Shown here: positions 9,491 through 22,300 of the stretch, in pieces
How the letters are laid out: the number at the start of each line of letters is the position of its first letter
Position numbering within the stretch: position 1 is the stretch's first letter
Assembly: GCA_900312665.1 (NCBI GenBank)
Contig: ONZQ02000001.1
Span: 292,600 to 356,599, forward strand
Length of the DNA: 64,000 bases
Source of the DNA: Cephalotrichum gorgonifer
Lineage: Eukaryota > Ascomycota > Sordariomycetes > Microascales > Microascaceae
Direction of reading: 5' to 3'
Program-made: the position numbers and the translations under genes
Notes under the pieces: generated by a model
Seen by the model: the letters and a program-made list of their open reading frames with translations, nothing else
Database searches by the model: none
What the model was told of the DNA's origin: nothing

Positions 9491-12290
9491 AGGTACGAAG
9501 TTGGTCTCTCAGTCTCCCCTCTCCCCGCAACTTCATGTCGCTTCACGAGTATCGGGGACTCGCGCTTGTACAACTATACCTGTTGATACAACGCCACCCT
9601 GTGGCTACCTCTTCAAAACCCATCTCGGACTCTGACATCACGGGATGGACGAGTATATAAAGTCTGTCCGCCACCTTAAGGCCCTCCCATCCATGAGCAT
9701 TGGTATGCCGGCTTGTCCCAGACAATCCCGTCATACCTCGGGACTCGTGCGGAGGTAGATCGTCAGATATACCGGATATATCGCTCCTTACGTACGCCCA
9801 TTGGTTCTCATCATCCAAGACATCTACACGTAGTCTCACTCGCGCTTGTACTTGCAACGCCACCCGCATCCAGTGAGTCCAGTAATGGGGGTCGGCGTGA
9901 CCGTGTAGGTTTTGACCTCGTGTCTCAACATCCCGACAACATCCGGGCACACGACAGGTCACGTCCCCCTCCAGCGCACTCGATGATGGCATCACATCTG
10001 AGACCGAGGGTCCTTCTAGCTCTGTTGTGATGACACTCAGGGGCCGCGCAGGATGGTGTAAGTCAGCAGTGAGGAGATAAAAAAGTGCCAAAAGGAAAGA
10101 AAAGAAGCGCCACTGGCGTTCTAAGCCAAGCTGGACATAGAGATCGGCCGGCGATCCCCGCACGAGACCCATACGGATATTTCGTTCTGGTCTTGTTTTC
10201 TAGCCCTTCACTTACTCGTACACTAGAAGGTGTTCAACCCACCATTCAAAATCACGGCATGACCCGACCTCTCCATTATCGACTGGTCGTCACCACCCCC
10301 CGAGTTTCTTCCTTCACGGGGACGATCTACGCTAGAAGAGGGCGGGGGCGGGGGATCAAGGTTTTAGCATCCTCCTGTGTGGCGCACAGCTTTTAATGTG
10401 TCTGGCCTAGATGGAGTGGCGGCCACCGGGGGGCGTTATTTCAGCAAGCCACAACCTTGGGGGCTTGCAGTTCTGTGTTGTTCACAAAACGCAAGGAGGG
10501 GATTGATTCAGTTCAGCTTAACTCGCGGGGTAATAAATAGTACAAAGGGGCAAAAAAGAGATAGAAAAGGGCAAAAACTAGCCAGTAGATCGATGGATTC
10601 AAAAGATCCAGTCTCACATGCTGATGTTGAGGGTGTTCTGCTATGATAAGAGGATGAGAGCAGGGCACGAGATGCCTCGGCCGAGAGAAGCAGGGTTGAG
10701 GAAACAAGGTTCTTTTTTCTCGGTTTTCGTTTTATTTTCGAGCAAGCTTCCGTTTCTCCGAACGAGACAGCCGCTGATGCTCCCGCGATTTCACATGTAA
10801 ACCGAAGCCACGGTGGAAGGTGGAGGTGGAGGGGAGTGAAGATTGAAAGGAGTACAAGCAATCCTGGTGCTCGTCCCCGCCTAAATCAAAGTACCTCAGA
10901 GACGAGAAGAAGAAAAAAAAAACGAGCCAATGGCTGAAAAGAAAAGTCGAGACTCACATGTGCTCCGTTATTCTGTTGGGGAGGGAGGGAGCCGCCCCGC
11001 ATGGCGCTTTAATCTTTTTTTATTTTTTGTTGAGCTGAGAGTCCCGAGCTTTTTTTTTCCCATTCATTCTTTTTTTTTGCCAAGGCTTCCTCGGAATAAA
11101 CGCCTGCATGGCCGAAAGCGGGGGGGATGGGTAGGGGAGGAATAGGAACATTCAAAATGGGGTCCTTGCGCCCTCGGGAAGGCCCCTTTAGAGAGTGAAT
11201 TTGAAAGGCGGTGTGCGAGGGTCATTCGACAAGTACATATTCATGGTGCGAGTCAGGACCTGGATGGGACGGGGCGACACAGGGGATTTCGAGTTTTTTT
11301 TTCTTCATCTGGTGGAGGTAGGAGCGATTGATTAACCTGAAGCTGTATGTGAACTCGGAGGTGCTCGTACGAGTACGATCAGGCGATAGCTCCACTCGTA
11401 CCTGGGCGGTATGTTGGCCTCCAGAAGAGACACGACGGGCGATTTGAGTGTGGTGCCCGGTACTTGTACATGGTCGGGAGGGGCAGAAAGCGGGATCGGG
11501 GGAAGGAACAAGGAAGGGGTAGGTGCTGCCCCCACCCCCAACAAAGCTGGGAAGCGAGGAGCTAGCCCTGGGGATCGGGAGACCTAGGGTGGTATCCGCA
11601 CTTTGTCCCTGGCCAAATCGGCCCAGCACCACATCCGCCCGACCACTCTCGTTGGCCATCTTTGCCATCTTAGGGGCGTGTGGAGGCGTTCCCGGCAGGG
11701 GCGACAGCCAGTCCACGCCCCCGCCGACCCTCCATGAACAGCGGTCCATCGGTCCAGACAATGCCAAACGGAGTCGACCGCCTGTCGCCTGTATACAACT
11801 TGAGTTTAGAGCTTAGGTCCACCACCGGTGGCGAGGATGTAGAGCATACCGTGGCTCGACACTTCATAATGCATTATGGTGGATGTACCAGCTACAGGGT
11901 TTGAGTTCGTTCTCCCGATTCGATCAGCGTAACAGTACGAGTACGAGTACCTTCCGACAGCCACTGGCTTAGAAAAAAGTTCGGAATAACAAGGGGGAGG
12001 AATAAAAATGAAGTTTCTCGTATAAGACGAAACATCGGCTTGTGAACAAGTACCGTCCTCCCCCAGCGTACGAGTAATAGGACCCATATGCAGAATACAG
12101 ATACTAGTAGTGCTCGTAGGTACAAGTGTTAGTGCACTATACTACCAGCCACTCTGGCCACTCCCGGTATTTGCATTGGCGATTATCAGAGGAGGTGGGT
12201 GGTGGCATGGGCCTGGACTAGCTTGGTTGGACTTGGCTTGGTCAAAGGTGAATAAAGTTCTCTCTGGGTTCTGTGGTACAAAATACCCTC

Positions 12291-12420
12291 TCCCCCTGAA
12301 CTCTCCTCAACCCGCGATTTTTCCCTCCCGTCCCCCGTCCACTCCTAGGTCCTAATTCCTTCCTCCTCGACCTCCTCCTCCCCCCTTCCCCTCTACATCC
12401 CCTTCTTCCTCTCCCATCCA
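12291..12420 (+). promoter_or_regulatory. Pyrimidine-rich leader of the desaturase gene
   Basis: Long C/T tracts on the coding strand just before the start at 12465. CT-rich tracts around the transcription start are typical of strongly expressed genes in filamentous fungi, so this is probably the core promoter and 5' UTR. The role is inferred from position. Confidence 0.5.
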
Positions 12421-12464
12421 CGTAGAGCCGGTCTCTTTCCGCTTGAAGCATAACGAACGCAAAG

Positions 12465-14001
12465 ATGCCCTCCACGTCGGCCTTGTCGGGCCAGAAGCCC
12501 GCTTACCGCCGCGGCGTCTCTAGGCTAGACTCGGAGACTTCCGCGCCCACGACTGCCGCCGCGTCGCCCTTCGACTCCCCGCTGGCGTCGGCCTCCTCCA
12601 CATCCCTCTCCTCCCTCGGTGATGCCGCTGACGAAAAGCCCGAGTTCGGCACCCTCACCGACCTCTACGGCAACGCCTTCACGCCCCCGGACTACACTAT
12701 TAAGGACATCCGGGACGCCATCCCCAAGCACTGCTTCCAGCGGTCGGCCCTCAAGGGCTACGCCTACATCCTCCGCGACATCGCCTGCCTCGCGGCCACC
12801 TTCTACCTCTGCCACACCTACGTGACGCCCGAGTACGTCCCCTCCCGCGCCGCTCGGGCGGGCCTCTGGGCCGCGTACACCGTGGTCCAGGGCCTGTTCG
12901 GCACCGGCCTCTGGGTCATCGCCCACGAGTGCGGCCACGGCGCCTTCTCCGACAGCAAGTTCGTCAACGAGATCACGGGATGGTTCCTCCACTCGGCGCT
13001 CCTGGTCCCCTTCTTCAGCTGGCAGATCTCGCACCGCAACCACCACAAGGCCACTGGCCACATGGACCGCGACATGGTGTTCGTGCCCCGGACCCGCGAG
13101 GCCCACGCCACTCGCGTGGGTAAGCTCGCGCACGAGCTCGCCGAACTCGCCGAGGAGACGCCCGTGGTCACGCTGCTTAACCTCATCGGCCAGCAGCTCG
13201 TCGGGTGGCAGAACTACCTGCTGACCAACGTCACCGGCCACAACAACCACGAGAAGCAGCGCGAGGGCAGGGGCAAGGGCAAGAAGAACGGCTTCGGCGG
13301 CGGCGTGAACCACTTCGATCCCCGCAGCCCCATCTATGAGTCCGGCCAGGCGCACCTCATCGTGTACAGCGACATCGGCATCGCGCTTGCGGGTTGGGCT
13401 CTGTATACCCTCGGGCAGAAGTTCGGATGGGCCAACATGGCCGTCTGGTACTTCGCCCCGTACTTCTGGGTCAACCACTGGCTTGGTAAGTCGCTCCGCC
13501 TCCACCCTGTGTTTTTTGTCTTCTTTCTTCGTTCGAGCTTTGAAAACGCTAACATGGGGTAACTTTTCAGTCGCCATCACCTTCCTCCAGCACACCGACC
13601 CGTCGCTTCCCCACTACACGAACGAGACCTGGAACTTCGTCCGCGGCGCGGCTGCCACGATCGACCGTGAGGCCGGCTTCATCGGCCGCCACCTCTTCCA
13701 CGGCATCATCGAGACCCACGTCCTGCACCACTATGTGTCGTCGATCCCCTTCTACAACGCCGACGAGGCGTCCGAGGCCATCAAGCCCGTCATGGGCCAG
13801 CACTACCGCTCCGACACGAAGGATGGGTTCGTCGGGTTCCTGAAGGCCATGTACAAGGCGGCGAGGATGTGCCAGTGGGTCGAGCCCAGCCGTGGCGCCA
13901 AGGGCGAGGGCCTGGGAGTCTTGTTCTTCAGGAACAGGAACGGGCTCGGCGAGAAGCCGCTTAACCAGGAGGAGTACCGTGCGACGCAGGTCAAGGCCTA
14001 G
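12465..14001 (+). CDS. Delta-12 (oleate) fatty-acid desaturase
   Basis: ER-membrane di-iron enzyme that converts oleoyl to linoleoyl chains, the FAD2/OdeA type in fungi. Exons 12465..13485 and 13571..14001 give 483 residues. The 85-nt intron (GTAAGT, TTTTCAG) splits a Val codon. The three histidine boxes are present: HECGH (about 154-158), HRNHH (190-194) and HVLHH (390-394). Hydrophobic segments lie between them. A Ser/Thr/Ala-rich N-terminal extension of about 60 residues precedes the conserved DIRDAIPKHCF motif. HVLHHYVSSIPFYNADEA after box 3 fits delta-12 rather than omega-3 enzymes as I recall them, but the sequence alone does not settle regioselectivity. Transcription converges with the MFS gene. 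Upstream lies 3.45 kb without a gene. Confidence 0.93.
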
Positions 14002-14790
14002 GTTTTTCTTTTAGAGGAGCAATGTTGTTGTTTGTTTTTCCGTGTGTCTCAGACCCCCGTTTTGGATGTCCGGGGTGACAAGCAGCTGGCTGGAGACTGA
14101 AAATTATTAGAGGAGGAGAATAGATTGACGAGCATGGGGCGTGGGGGAGAAAAAATAATGGAAGGGAAGAAGAAAGGAGAAGGAGAAGAAGAAGGATCAT
14201 ATAAAGACATGTGATTTCTTTCGAATTGCCGTTTTTTGCTCAGTCTGCAACCTTTGTTCTATTGTTATTCTGGATGACGGGCGATGGATTGGAACAGAAA
14301 TGGGGAGAGCAGCGATGCGAGGGAAGGAAAAGGGCAGCCAGCGGATGAATGATCAATACCACTTTTACCAAAAATACCGGACGGTCCCGTTCTCGTAGGA
14401 TTTGGTGTTCTGCCCCGCTTACGGTCGGTCGGTCGGTCTGTTTGTAGACATACAGACTCAGTCGGACTTCACCAGCCCCGAGCACGGATTCGTAGATGGC
14501 AGAGGTTCGGAGGAGAAGGCGGAGGGTGCCGGTGTGAGTTCCGTGCCACTGTTCATTCTAGCTGTTGTCTGCCAGGACAAACGGTGGTTCGGTGGGGCGA
14601 TTCTATCCAGACTGGGAGATAGTCGGGGAGTAGGTGTGAGCGAAGTGAGGGGAAGAAGGCTGAGGAGCCGAGGCAAGAGAGGGGTTCCTATGGCAGATAA
14701 TTGTAGGCAAGTAAGGCGAAAGATGAGTCAAGCCAAGAATAAGCAGCAATATCTGAGGAGGGGTGGAAGAGGGGGTGCTCCAAGCTCGAA

Positions 14791-14814
14791 GGTGGTGGTG
14801 GTGGTGGTGGTGGT
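14791..14814 (+). repeat. (GGT)n microsatellite
   Basis: Eight consecutive GGT units in the intergenic DNA between the desaturase and MFS genes. Confidence 0.9.
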
Positions 14815-14922
14815 TGTGATGGTACGTGGAGCGGGGAGGGTGGGATTGCTTATAGCTTTTGTTTGTTCACCCGGCCGAATGTTCCGGGTGAGTTACGTCA
14901 TTTTGTACGGAGCGGACGCCCG

Positions 14923-14953
14923 GGCGCTTAGCCCCGGACGCGGGATAAGCGCC
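14923..14953. repeat. Perfect 8-bp inverted repeat (hairpin)
   Basis: GGCGCTTA at 14923-14930 and TAAGCGCC at 14946-14953 form an 8-bp GC-rich stem around a 15-nt loop. No T-run follows, and it is about 190 nt from the MFS stop, so a terminator role is not supported. Confidence 0.7.
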
Positions 14954-15146
14954 GAGACTCCGCCGTGAGCGTGTCCACCTCACCCGATCCGGGGAGAATA
15001 TTATGGTGAAACTCGGAGTAAGCGTGGTGATAATTATTAGTACAAGTATTTTTTTAACCAAACTACTACATGATACATAATACCCGTAACCCAAACTCCT
15101 CCCTCCGCAGGAGAAGAAAAGAGATAGGAAAAGAACACCCAAAACC

Positions 15147-17254
15147 TCAGGCCTTACTCCCCTCACCCTCACCCTCAGCCTGCTCTCCCTCCCTTCCCCC
15201 CTTCATACTCCTCCACTGCACCAGCGCCGACCCAAACACAGTCATCGTGGCGGCGGCGGTACACACCCGGAACACACTCGCGACCCCCTTGCTATACACC
15301 GCCTCCAGCCCTGCCAGCGCCCCCGGATCCCCCGCTACCTCGTCCCTCAGGCGCGTTGCCCCTACCTCCAGGACGCGCCGCGGATCGACGGCCGGCAGAA
15401 AGGCCAGGATCCCCGCCGCGACGGCATCTGAGAGGACCGCCTGGCCGACGGAGACGGAGACGGCGCCGCCGAGCGTCTGGAGGAAGACGACGATGGCGGT
15501 GCCGATCGGAACGTCGCGGAGGGGGAGCACGGCCTGTACGGCCATCAGCGGCTGCTGGAGGCCCAGACCGACGCCGCAGCCCGCCAGGAGCTGGTAGGAG
15601 GCCCACGCTGCCGGGGCGGACGAGGGGGAGAGGGTGGAGAGGAGGCCGTATCCGGCGCTCATGAGGAGCGTGGAGAGGAGCATGAAGGGGGCGTAGTGGC
15701 CCCACAGCGTCACCAGGGCCCCCGCCACGAGAGAGACGGCCACGACGGAGATGAGGAGGGGGAGGGTGCGGAGGCCGGAGAGGACGGCGGTGGAGCCCTT
15801 GACGGCCTGGAACCAGAGGGGGAGGAAGTAGGTCGAGAGAATGAAGGCCGCGCCTAGGAAGAGGGCGAAGACGCCCGCCGCCCAGACGTTGCGCTGGGAG
15901 AGGATGCGCGGGGGCACGGTCGCGGAGTCGGCGAGGCGGAGCTGGAGGTAGATGAAGAGGAGCATGAGGGCCAGAGAGGCGGCGACGAGGGAGAGGATGG
16001 GGGGCGAGGTCCAGGGGCGGGTGGGGGAGCCGCCTTGTTGGAGGGCGAGGAGGAGGAGGGCGATGGAGGGGGTGAAGAGGAGGGTGCCGATTGGATCCAT
16101 GTTGCGGAGGCGCTGGGGCCAGATTAGGGGGTTGGAGGGGCGGTGGGGGTCTGGGAAGAAGAGGAGGATGACGAGGATTGTTATGGCGCCCTTGGGGGTG
16201 TTAGTCTAGTCCTTTTTTTCCTTGAAAGACTCCGGTTTTTGAAAGGGGGAGATAGGGGGGCTCACGATGGGGAGGTTGATGAAGAAGCACCACCTCCAAC
16301 TAACCGAGTCGGTGAAGAAACCGCCCAGCAACGGTCCCGCGACATTCGAGATTCCCCAAACGCTACCTAGATCTGAGGTTAGTATATCCATCCAATCCAT
16401 CCGATTCCCTCACAACCCAATCCAACTCAACCCCAGACCCCCCGGAGAGACACAACCTACTTATCGCCCCCGTGTAAACGGGCCTCTTCTCCAGCGGCAC
16501 ACTATAAGCCAGCACCGTGAACGCCCCCGTGAAGATCCCCGCGCCCCCGACGCCCGCCACGGCCCTCCCCGCAATAAGCGCGCCGCTGCCGCGCGCGACG
16601 CCACACACGAGGCTCCCGAGCTCGAAGGCGGCGATGGCGGAGAGGAAGACCCGCTTCACGCTGAGGAAGGTGTAGAGCCTCCCGAAGAGGAGCTGGAGGG
16701 AGGCCGTGGTCAGGAGGTAGGCGCTGCCGTACCAGCCTATGTCGCGTAGGCTGGAGAACTCGTCGGTTATTGTGGGGATGGCGGTTGCGATTATGTTGTT
16801 GTCTTTGGGAGTGGTTAGGTGGGTGAGGAACGGAGGATGGAGAGAGGGGTGAGGGTATGTAAGTGGAGCGGAACATACCGAGGGACATGACGAGTATGCT
16901 CATGCAGAGCGCAAAGACAATAAAGGCAAGTTTTGCCCCCTCTGGGAACGACTCGGACGGCTCATCATCAGACCCCTCCCGGCTTTCGGGACATAGTATG
17001 CCGGCGGCAAAGTCATCACATGTTAAGGACTTTTCCTTGCCGGTGTACCAGGTTTCTTCGTGGGAGGGGAGCTTGGCCTCGCCTTTCGTGTTCCGTATCC
17101 AACGAGTCAACCTCGAGGGACCGTCGGTAGTAGAGAGGTTTGAGCTCTCCGAGATGACGCTGAGCTGGGGTTGCCTCTTCCGTAACCGTGCAGGGCGCGG
17201 AGAGGAGACGAGAGCTTTTTCCGTAAACCTGTCCATGGGTATGAAGGGGAGCAT
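15147..17254 (-). CDS. MFS multidrug-type transporter (14-TM, DHA2-like)
   Basis: Predicted 620-residue plasma- or vacuole-membrane proton antiporter. Exons 17254..16879, 16802..16457, 16362..16266 and 16190..15147 give a continuous frame (phases 1, 2, 0). A soluble N-terminal region of about 105 residues precedes TM1 (LAFIVFALCMSILVMSL). TM1 leads into DNNIIATAIPTITDEF, the classic start of 14-TM drug transporters. GRLYTFLSVKRVF is motif A between TM2 and TM3, and GISNVAGPLLGGFFTD plus WRWCFFINLPI are family signatures near TM5. The second intron's donor AG|GTTGTG is weak and was chosen because it restores the expected GAISSVWGIS spacing. An alternative start is Met at 17236. Substrate unknown; no biosynthetic cluster surrounds it. 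Confidence 0.87.
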
Positions 17255-19330
17255 GTAAGCAGCAGCGGGCGGTTTGTATGTGGACAGAAAGAAGGGGTAG
17301 GAGGGAGGGTAAGGCACGTAGACCCGACGGGTGTAAGTAATACGGCCAAACTAAAAGCGAATCCGGTGAAGACCAGGATATCATGTGGCTTATATATAGG
17401 AGTCCCTATGTCGGCAGCCTCCACCTTCGACCAGCGTAGCCCCTCTTATTCGTCCTTGAATTTACCCAACGGGGAAGCATAGAAACAGTCGTCCCTAGGC
17501 ACGGCAATCGACCTGGCGTTCGTTAACACCCACCGCCTCACCCCCTCCCATAGAGAACGATTATGAGCTATGGGGCCAGGGTAAGAAATAAAAAGGACTT
17601 GGGCCTTGCCTATCCGGCGATACAGGTCACGGGTGGAGGAAATCACCGCAGCTCCCACAGTCAGAGACGCATACCAGACGGAAGTCGCCCACCCCCTCCC
17701 GGGAGAGCACAAAGACCGGGTGTGACAGCGGCGGGGAACCGTCGAGCACCGCTCCACGCAATCGATCAAAAGTTTCCACTTAATCTGTAGTCGGCCACCC
17801 GATCCTGCGCACGCTCGACCTAGCCGGGTCGGGCCGACATTTCTGGAAGGACCCATGATAGCGAGGTTGTGGCATGAATGTCTCGGGTGGACGTCTAGCT
17901 GCATTGAGGGCCAGACTTTCCCTTCTCGCGTCTATCCTGAGTAGTGGTGTAGGTACAATGTCCTGGTTCCTCTTGAGCCAATATTAGTGCCACATATTCA
18001 GGGTGTTCGAATGCTACGAGACAAGCGGTGTATTCCCACAAGTTCCCAATTATGGAAAGGGCGCACACAGCTGTGTAGAGCTGCCTCACGTCCACTAATC
18101 GAGAATGGTCATGTAGAGCTAGCGTAGGGGGTATTGCCCCAACTGCGCTTGGCTGGATCTATCTATCTCCCATCCCGACATGGTGAGAGGATAACCTGGG
18201 GCTTGATTCTAACCTGACATGCTCCCATTGATATGCCCACATGGGACCTTCCAAGGCCAACAAAGTGGGCGGGAGGCAGCATGGCACACTTGGGGGCATC
18301 TTGGGAGCGTCCGTGGGTGCCTGCAGGAGGACTTTCCGCAGCCCTTGCACATGATCGGGGCGGCATCAAAGAGTCCGGCTTAGACGGCGGGCGGGGAACT
18401 TTCCTGATTAGGATAGTAGGTCAGAGGGTCCCCTGTTCGACGTTGAACGAACTAGGGATGATGCCTGCGGGTGGAAAGGGTACGACGGGGAGATGCAAGA
18501 CAGCTGGGACAGCTGGGGTTTGCGGGGTTGAGAGCCTCCTTTCATATGATCTAACGGACATAGTACGGCGTGCAGGCTGTGGGTGTCAAACACACAGGAT
18601 CTATGAAAAGTGGCACCCGCCTGTCTGAGATCCCGCCGAGAGATATGCAAACCACGGGCCCCAAAACACACCTCCCACGGGCGAAAGGAGGTGTTCATGG
18701 ATGGATTCTAAGGACGCCGCTTACTGTCGGTGGAAACTACTGGGAGTGGAATTTGGGAACAGCCGCACAATACATGTGAGACATGCGTGGGAATTGGCAT
18801 GGGCGTGAGCATGGGCGTGGGCGACGTGGGCGACGTGGGCGACGACTCGTGGTAGTGGGCATGTCGATGAGCGGACGAGTTGGCGCGGAAGTCAGCACAG
18901 CAGGGCGGGGACACTCGAGTCTACATGGCTAGGAGTCCCGGATGAAACTCGATGGATTCAAGATAAGAGCACGCTCTATATACCAATACCAAATGAAAAA
19001 GACGGGACGAGATACTGTTGATGTCGTCCCAGGCAGCTTCGTCCCTGTCCGTTTCGAACGAGAGAGCATGTACCAGTGTGGTGTGAGGGTGACTGCCCAG
19101 TCTACAGGATGCTGAATAATGAGCCACCACCCCACTACGATTACGTAATTTCACATTCCAGTCCACCACCCACTAAGCTGTCTGCCCCACCAAAGCACTC
19201 GCACATCCCCCCACTACGAGTACTTGTCGCCGTACCGTATACGCCCCACCACCACCAAGCCGAAACCCAACTCAAAGGCACAAAGCGACTCGGTGGCTGC
19301 AGACCACACCCCTACCCTCTCCTACTAATC
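17255..19330. other. Divergent intergenic region, MFS and NAA25 promoters
   Basis: About 2.1 kb between two outward-reading genes. It contains a 9-bp GC-rich tandem repeat (18817-18844) and a TACGAGTA motif at about 19216, 115 nt before the NAA25 start. Frames such as 17446-17904 (-) and 18233-18628 (+) show no family resemblance and no splice pattern, so I do not call them genes. Confidence 0.5.
18817..18844 (+). repeat. 9-bp tandem repeat (GTGGGCGAC)n
   Basis: Three full units and a partial one, preceded by related GGGCATGGGCGTGAGC-type units from about 18797. Confidence 0.85.
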
Positions 19331-22300
19331 ATGGCCTCTAACCAGCCGCAGCTCAGGAGCGGCGTAGACCTCCAGCTGCAGACCGCCTTCAGCGAGGGGA
19401 ACTGGCCGACCGTCGTGCGACTTGCCGACAAGCGCGCGCGCACGCTGAAGAAGGATCCGTACTATGAGGTGTGTAGCTTTCGCCTCCCTCTGAGCTCTCT
19501 TCCCCTGATATATATCCTCCAGATGCTATACATCTATAGAGGATGTTTGTTGGGGAACTTCTTGTGCTGAACTTACCTGCTGATGTGGGATGATGTTGCG
19601 ATGATATAGATTCTAAAGATCTCGGCCGAGGCCCAGCTCGGATCGCCCGCCGAGAAGGCCGCCGTTGTGGCCTACGTGCAGAACCTCGTAAAGGCCGGTA
19701 CTCCTGTGGCCGATGTTGAGAGTCTGGAGCTCCTCGAGTGGGCGTCTAACGATGTAGTTGACGAGGGCTTCTACAGGGAGGCCATTGGGCCCCTCAGGGT
19801 GAGGCTGGCCAAGGCGAACCCCAAGGACAAGATGACGGCCATTGATTGTCTTGAGTCGTGTCTGTTGCATTGGGATCTGAGTAGTGCTCAACAAGTAGGT
19901 CAAATATACAAGAGACATTCATTTTTCCCCTTTCCCGTCTCACTTTTACTCTCACGCATGGGATGAAATCTAACGAGCGAGTGTAGATAGCTGCGCTCAC
20001 AGATCGGAGTTTCCCCCAGGAGCATGGGTTTCTGTTCTGGAACATCGTCACGACGTACCTGTACTCGGTGAGCTTACCCCTGTTTGTTACGTGTATGCAA
20101 AGCGATTCGGGCTGTTAACATGAAGCAGTCCAGCGACCAGTGCCCGAGTGACAAGCAGAAGCTGTACAAGATGCTCTCCATTAAGCAGATCGAGAAGGCT
20201 GCCCAGCTGACCGAGAAGGTACCTTACCCCGTGCCCTTTATGTTGAGTGTTAAACAGGGATTATGGGCTTACCAGAGTTCCAGGCAATGGAAGCCGGGGA
20301 GGAGGATATGCCCCTCCGGGGGATCCACACGGAGGAGGAGATCCTGCTGTACTTCGACATGCTCGAGTCGGGCGGCGACCTCGCACAGCTGAAGGGCGTA
20401 CTCGCCGGCCCGCTTCTCAACCCCCTGAACCAGTTCCGCCTCGGCCGCAAGGAGATAGTCCTCAGGGCCGTCCGGGTCTTGGCGAAGGCGAAGGAGTGGC
20501 AGGCGGTGTACTCTCTCACCAGGGATTGCCTGTCCGAGAAGGATGAGCAAGGTCGGCCCTCGCTTCTCGCATCTGACTGGAATATCTGGAAGAGTCTCGT
20601 GGAGGCTGCGACTCACCTCATGTCCACAAACCCGAAGTAAGTTTGATACGCTCTTGTTATGCCTGGGACTTATCCTGGCGGGATCCTTTTTGTAGAAAAA
20701 AAGGGGCTAACGAACTTTGCGCTAGCCTTATCCGAGAGGTCTCTGAGCTTATCGACTCACACCTGTCCGTCGAGGGGCTGAAGCCGATATACGCGAGGAC
20801 GCTGATGCTCGCCAAGGTCCTGGTGTCATTTGAGCTTGGCGAGATTGGCCAGCCGGGGACAACGTTGAAGCCAGCGCAGTCCGCACGTGTGTTGCAGCTC
20901 ATCCAGTTTGTCGAGGCCCAGCATGATAGCCCGTCCTGTTTCCAGGACATCAAGCGCTTCGTGGAGAGGCTCGGCACCGCGGAGCAAGAGTACTTTGCGT
21001 ATGACCGCCTGCCCGCGATAGCAGAGGAGTCGAGCGGATACAAGGCGATAGCGTTCCAGGTCCTCACCTGGAAGGTGCGTTACCTTATTCTCACTACCCC
21101 TCAAGGGCGGTCCCTCACGGGGCTGGCGGCTGGGGACTCGACAAAGAGGGGTGAGGAGAAGATAGCCGTCGACTCTCTCCGCCTATACCGCACCCTCGAG
21201 GCGGCAGAGCCGAATGAGATGCTGCGAGCGCAGCAGGACTTCATGCCGGATCTAGCTATCCTCGCCTCTATATGCCTCCTGAAGATCGGCGGCGTAGGAC
21301 GGGACCCCACGAGCGCCGGCTTTGAGTCCCACCGCACCGACTTCCGCGACCTGCTACTGGCGGCCATCGTCCTGGAGCACCAGCTCCAAAAGACACCTAA
21401 GCATAGCGGGATCAACCTCCTCCTATCCCGGCTTTACCTCAACCTGGGGTGCGCGAAGAGGGCGTACGCGCACTGGGATACCATCGAGGTCAAGAGGACG
21501 ATCGTCGAGTCCCACGGGCCGCTATTCTTCGACCGGCTTAGCGGTGCCGCGCCTGATGTTGCCTCTGGGCCGCTGCTCTCTAGCTCGGTGCAGTCGCATT
21601 ACCTCAGGTCGCTAAAGCTGCGGATGCCACGGAACCTGGGAGACGCCTTTGATGCCGAGGCGTATACGAGCATTCTACAGATCCCCAAGCACACGGATTC
21701 GCTGAGGACGAGCTGTACTATGGTCTTGGGCTTTATGGAGGAGATGCGAGCGCAGCGGGCGATGCGCACGAAGACCGGTGATAGCCTGGCCGTGCCGCTG
21801 ATTGGTAAGAGTCTCCTCTCGTTGTGATTGTGTATCTTTTCCCGTATCTTTTCCTCTAATCATTTGTGCAGCCGAGATCACGGACGAAACGGAGCTGTCG
21901 AGCAGGGTCGACTACGCCTCTTTCCCAAACCTCGAGAGCGGTCTTCAGCCGCCTCTGTACGAGGCTCTCGCCCCTGGACCGCGGATCTCTGTAAGTTGAT
22001 TTAACAGTACTGCGTTTCTGAAGAAGAAAAAAAGGGGAAAGGAAAGGTGAGAAGAAAAAAGAGCTAACGCAGCCAGAACGCCCGATCCCACCTCACCATC
22101 CTGGCGGAGCGCTACTTCTCCCTCCTCCACTTCAAGCCCCCGACGCCCTACAAGCCCGCGAGCGCCACCCAGGCCGCGGCGGCGGACCACGCGCACGTCG
22201 TCGAGACGCTGTCGAGGCTGGGCAACTCCCTCAACAAGTTCCTCAGGGGAGGAAGCGCGACGGACGTGGCGGAGCTCACGGCGCACGAGCGGGTGTATTA

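Larger units (their letters stand above)
9011..12464. other. Gene-poor intergenic region upstream of the desaturase
   Basis: About 3.45 kb with no recognisable gene. It contains the eIF3b 3' flank, a degenerate ~49-bp tandem repeat (9290-9490), a split 14-bp direct repeat (ACTCGCGCTTGTAC at 9558-9571 and 9838-9851, each followed by CAACGCCACCC), several TACGAGTA-type motifs (11366-12120) and a pyrimidine-rich leader before the desaturase. A 209-codon minus-strand frame (9543-10172) runs across repeat-derived DNA and resembles no protein I know. An oversized desaturase promoter or a non-coding transcript are both possible. Confidence 0.5.
14002..15146. other. Intergenic between two convergent genes
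   Basis: Contains both 3' flanks. Visible features are a purine-rich block (about 14104-14193), a (GGT)n repeat at 14791-14814, a bZIP-like TTACGTCA at 14893-14900 and a GC-rich inverted repeat (14923-14953). No coding exon recognised; short open frames lack family signal. Confidence 0.5.

Noticed and set aside
9543..10172. 209-codon minus-strand frame downstream of eIF3b
   Set aside because: Crosses repeat-derived DNA, has no signal peptide or domain pattern, and no splice context. Not called a gene, though a transcript search would settle it.
12525..13595. 356-codon minus-strand frame opposite the desaturase
   Set aside because: Antisense shadow with the same codon-bias composition; the plus strand encodes all three histidine boxes.
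14923..14953. Hairpin considered as a transcription terminator
   Set aside because: Stem-loop terminators are bacterial; here it lacks a T-run and lies beyond the gene ends in a eukaryote.
18233..18628. 131-codon plus-strand frame between MFS and NAA25
   Set aside because: Gly/Trp-rich random-looking translation with no domain.
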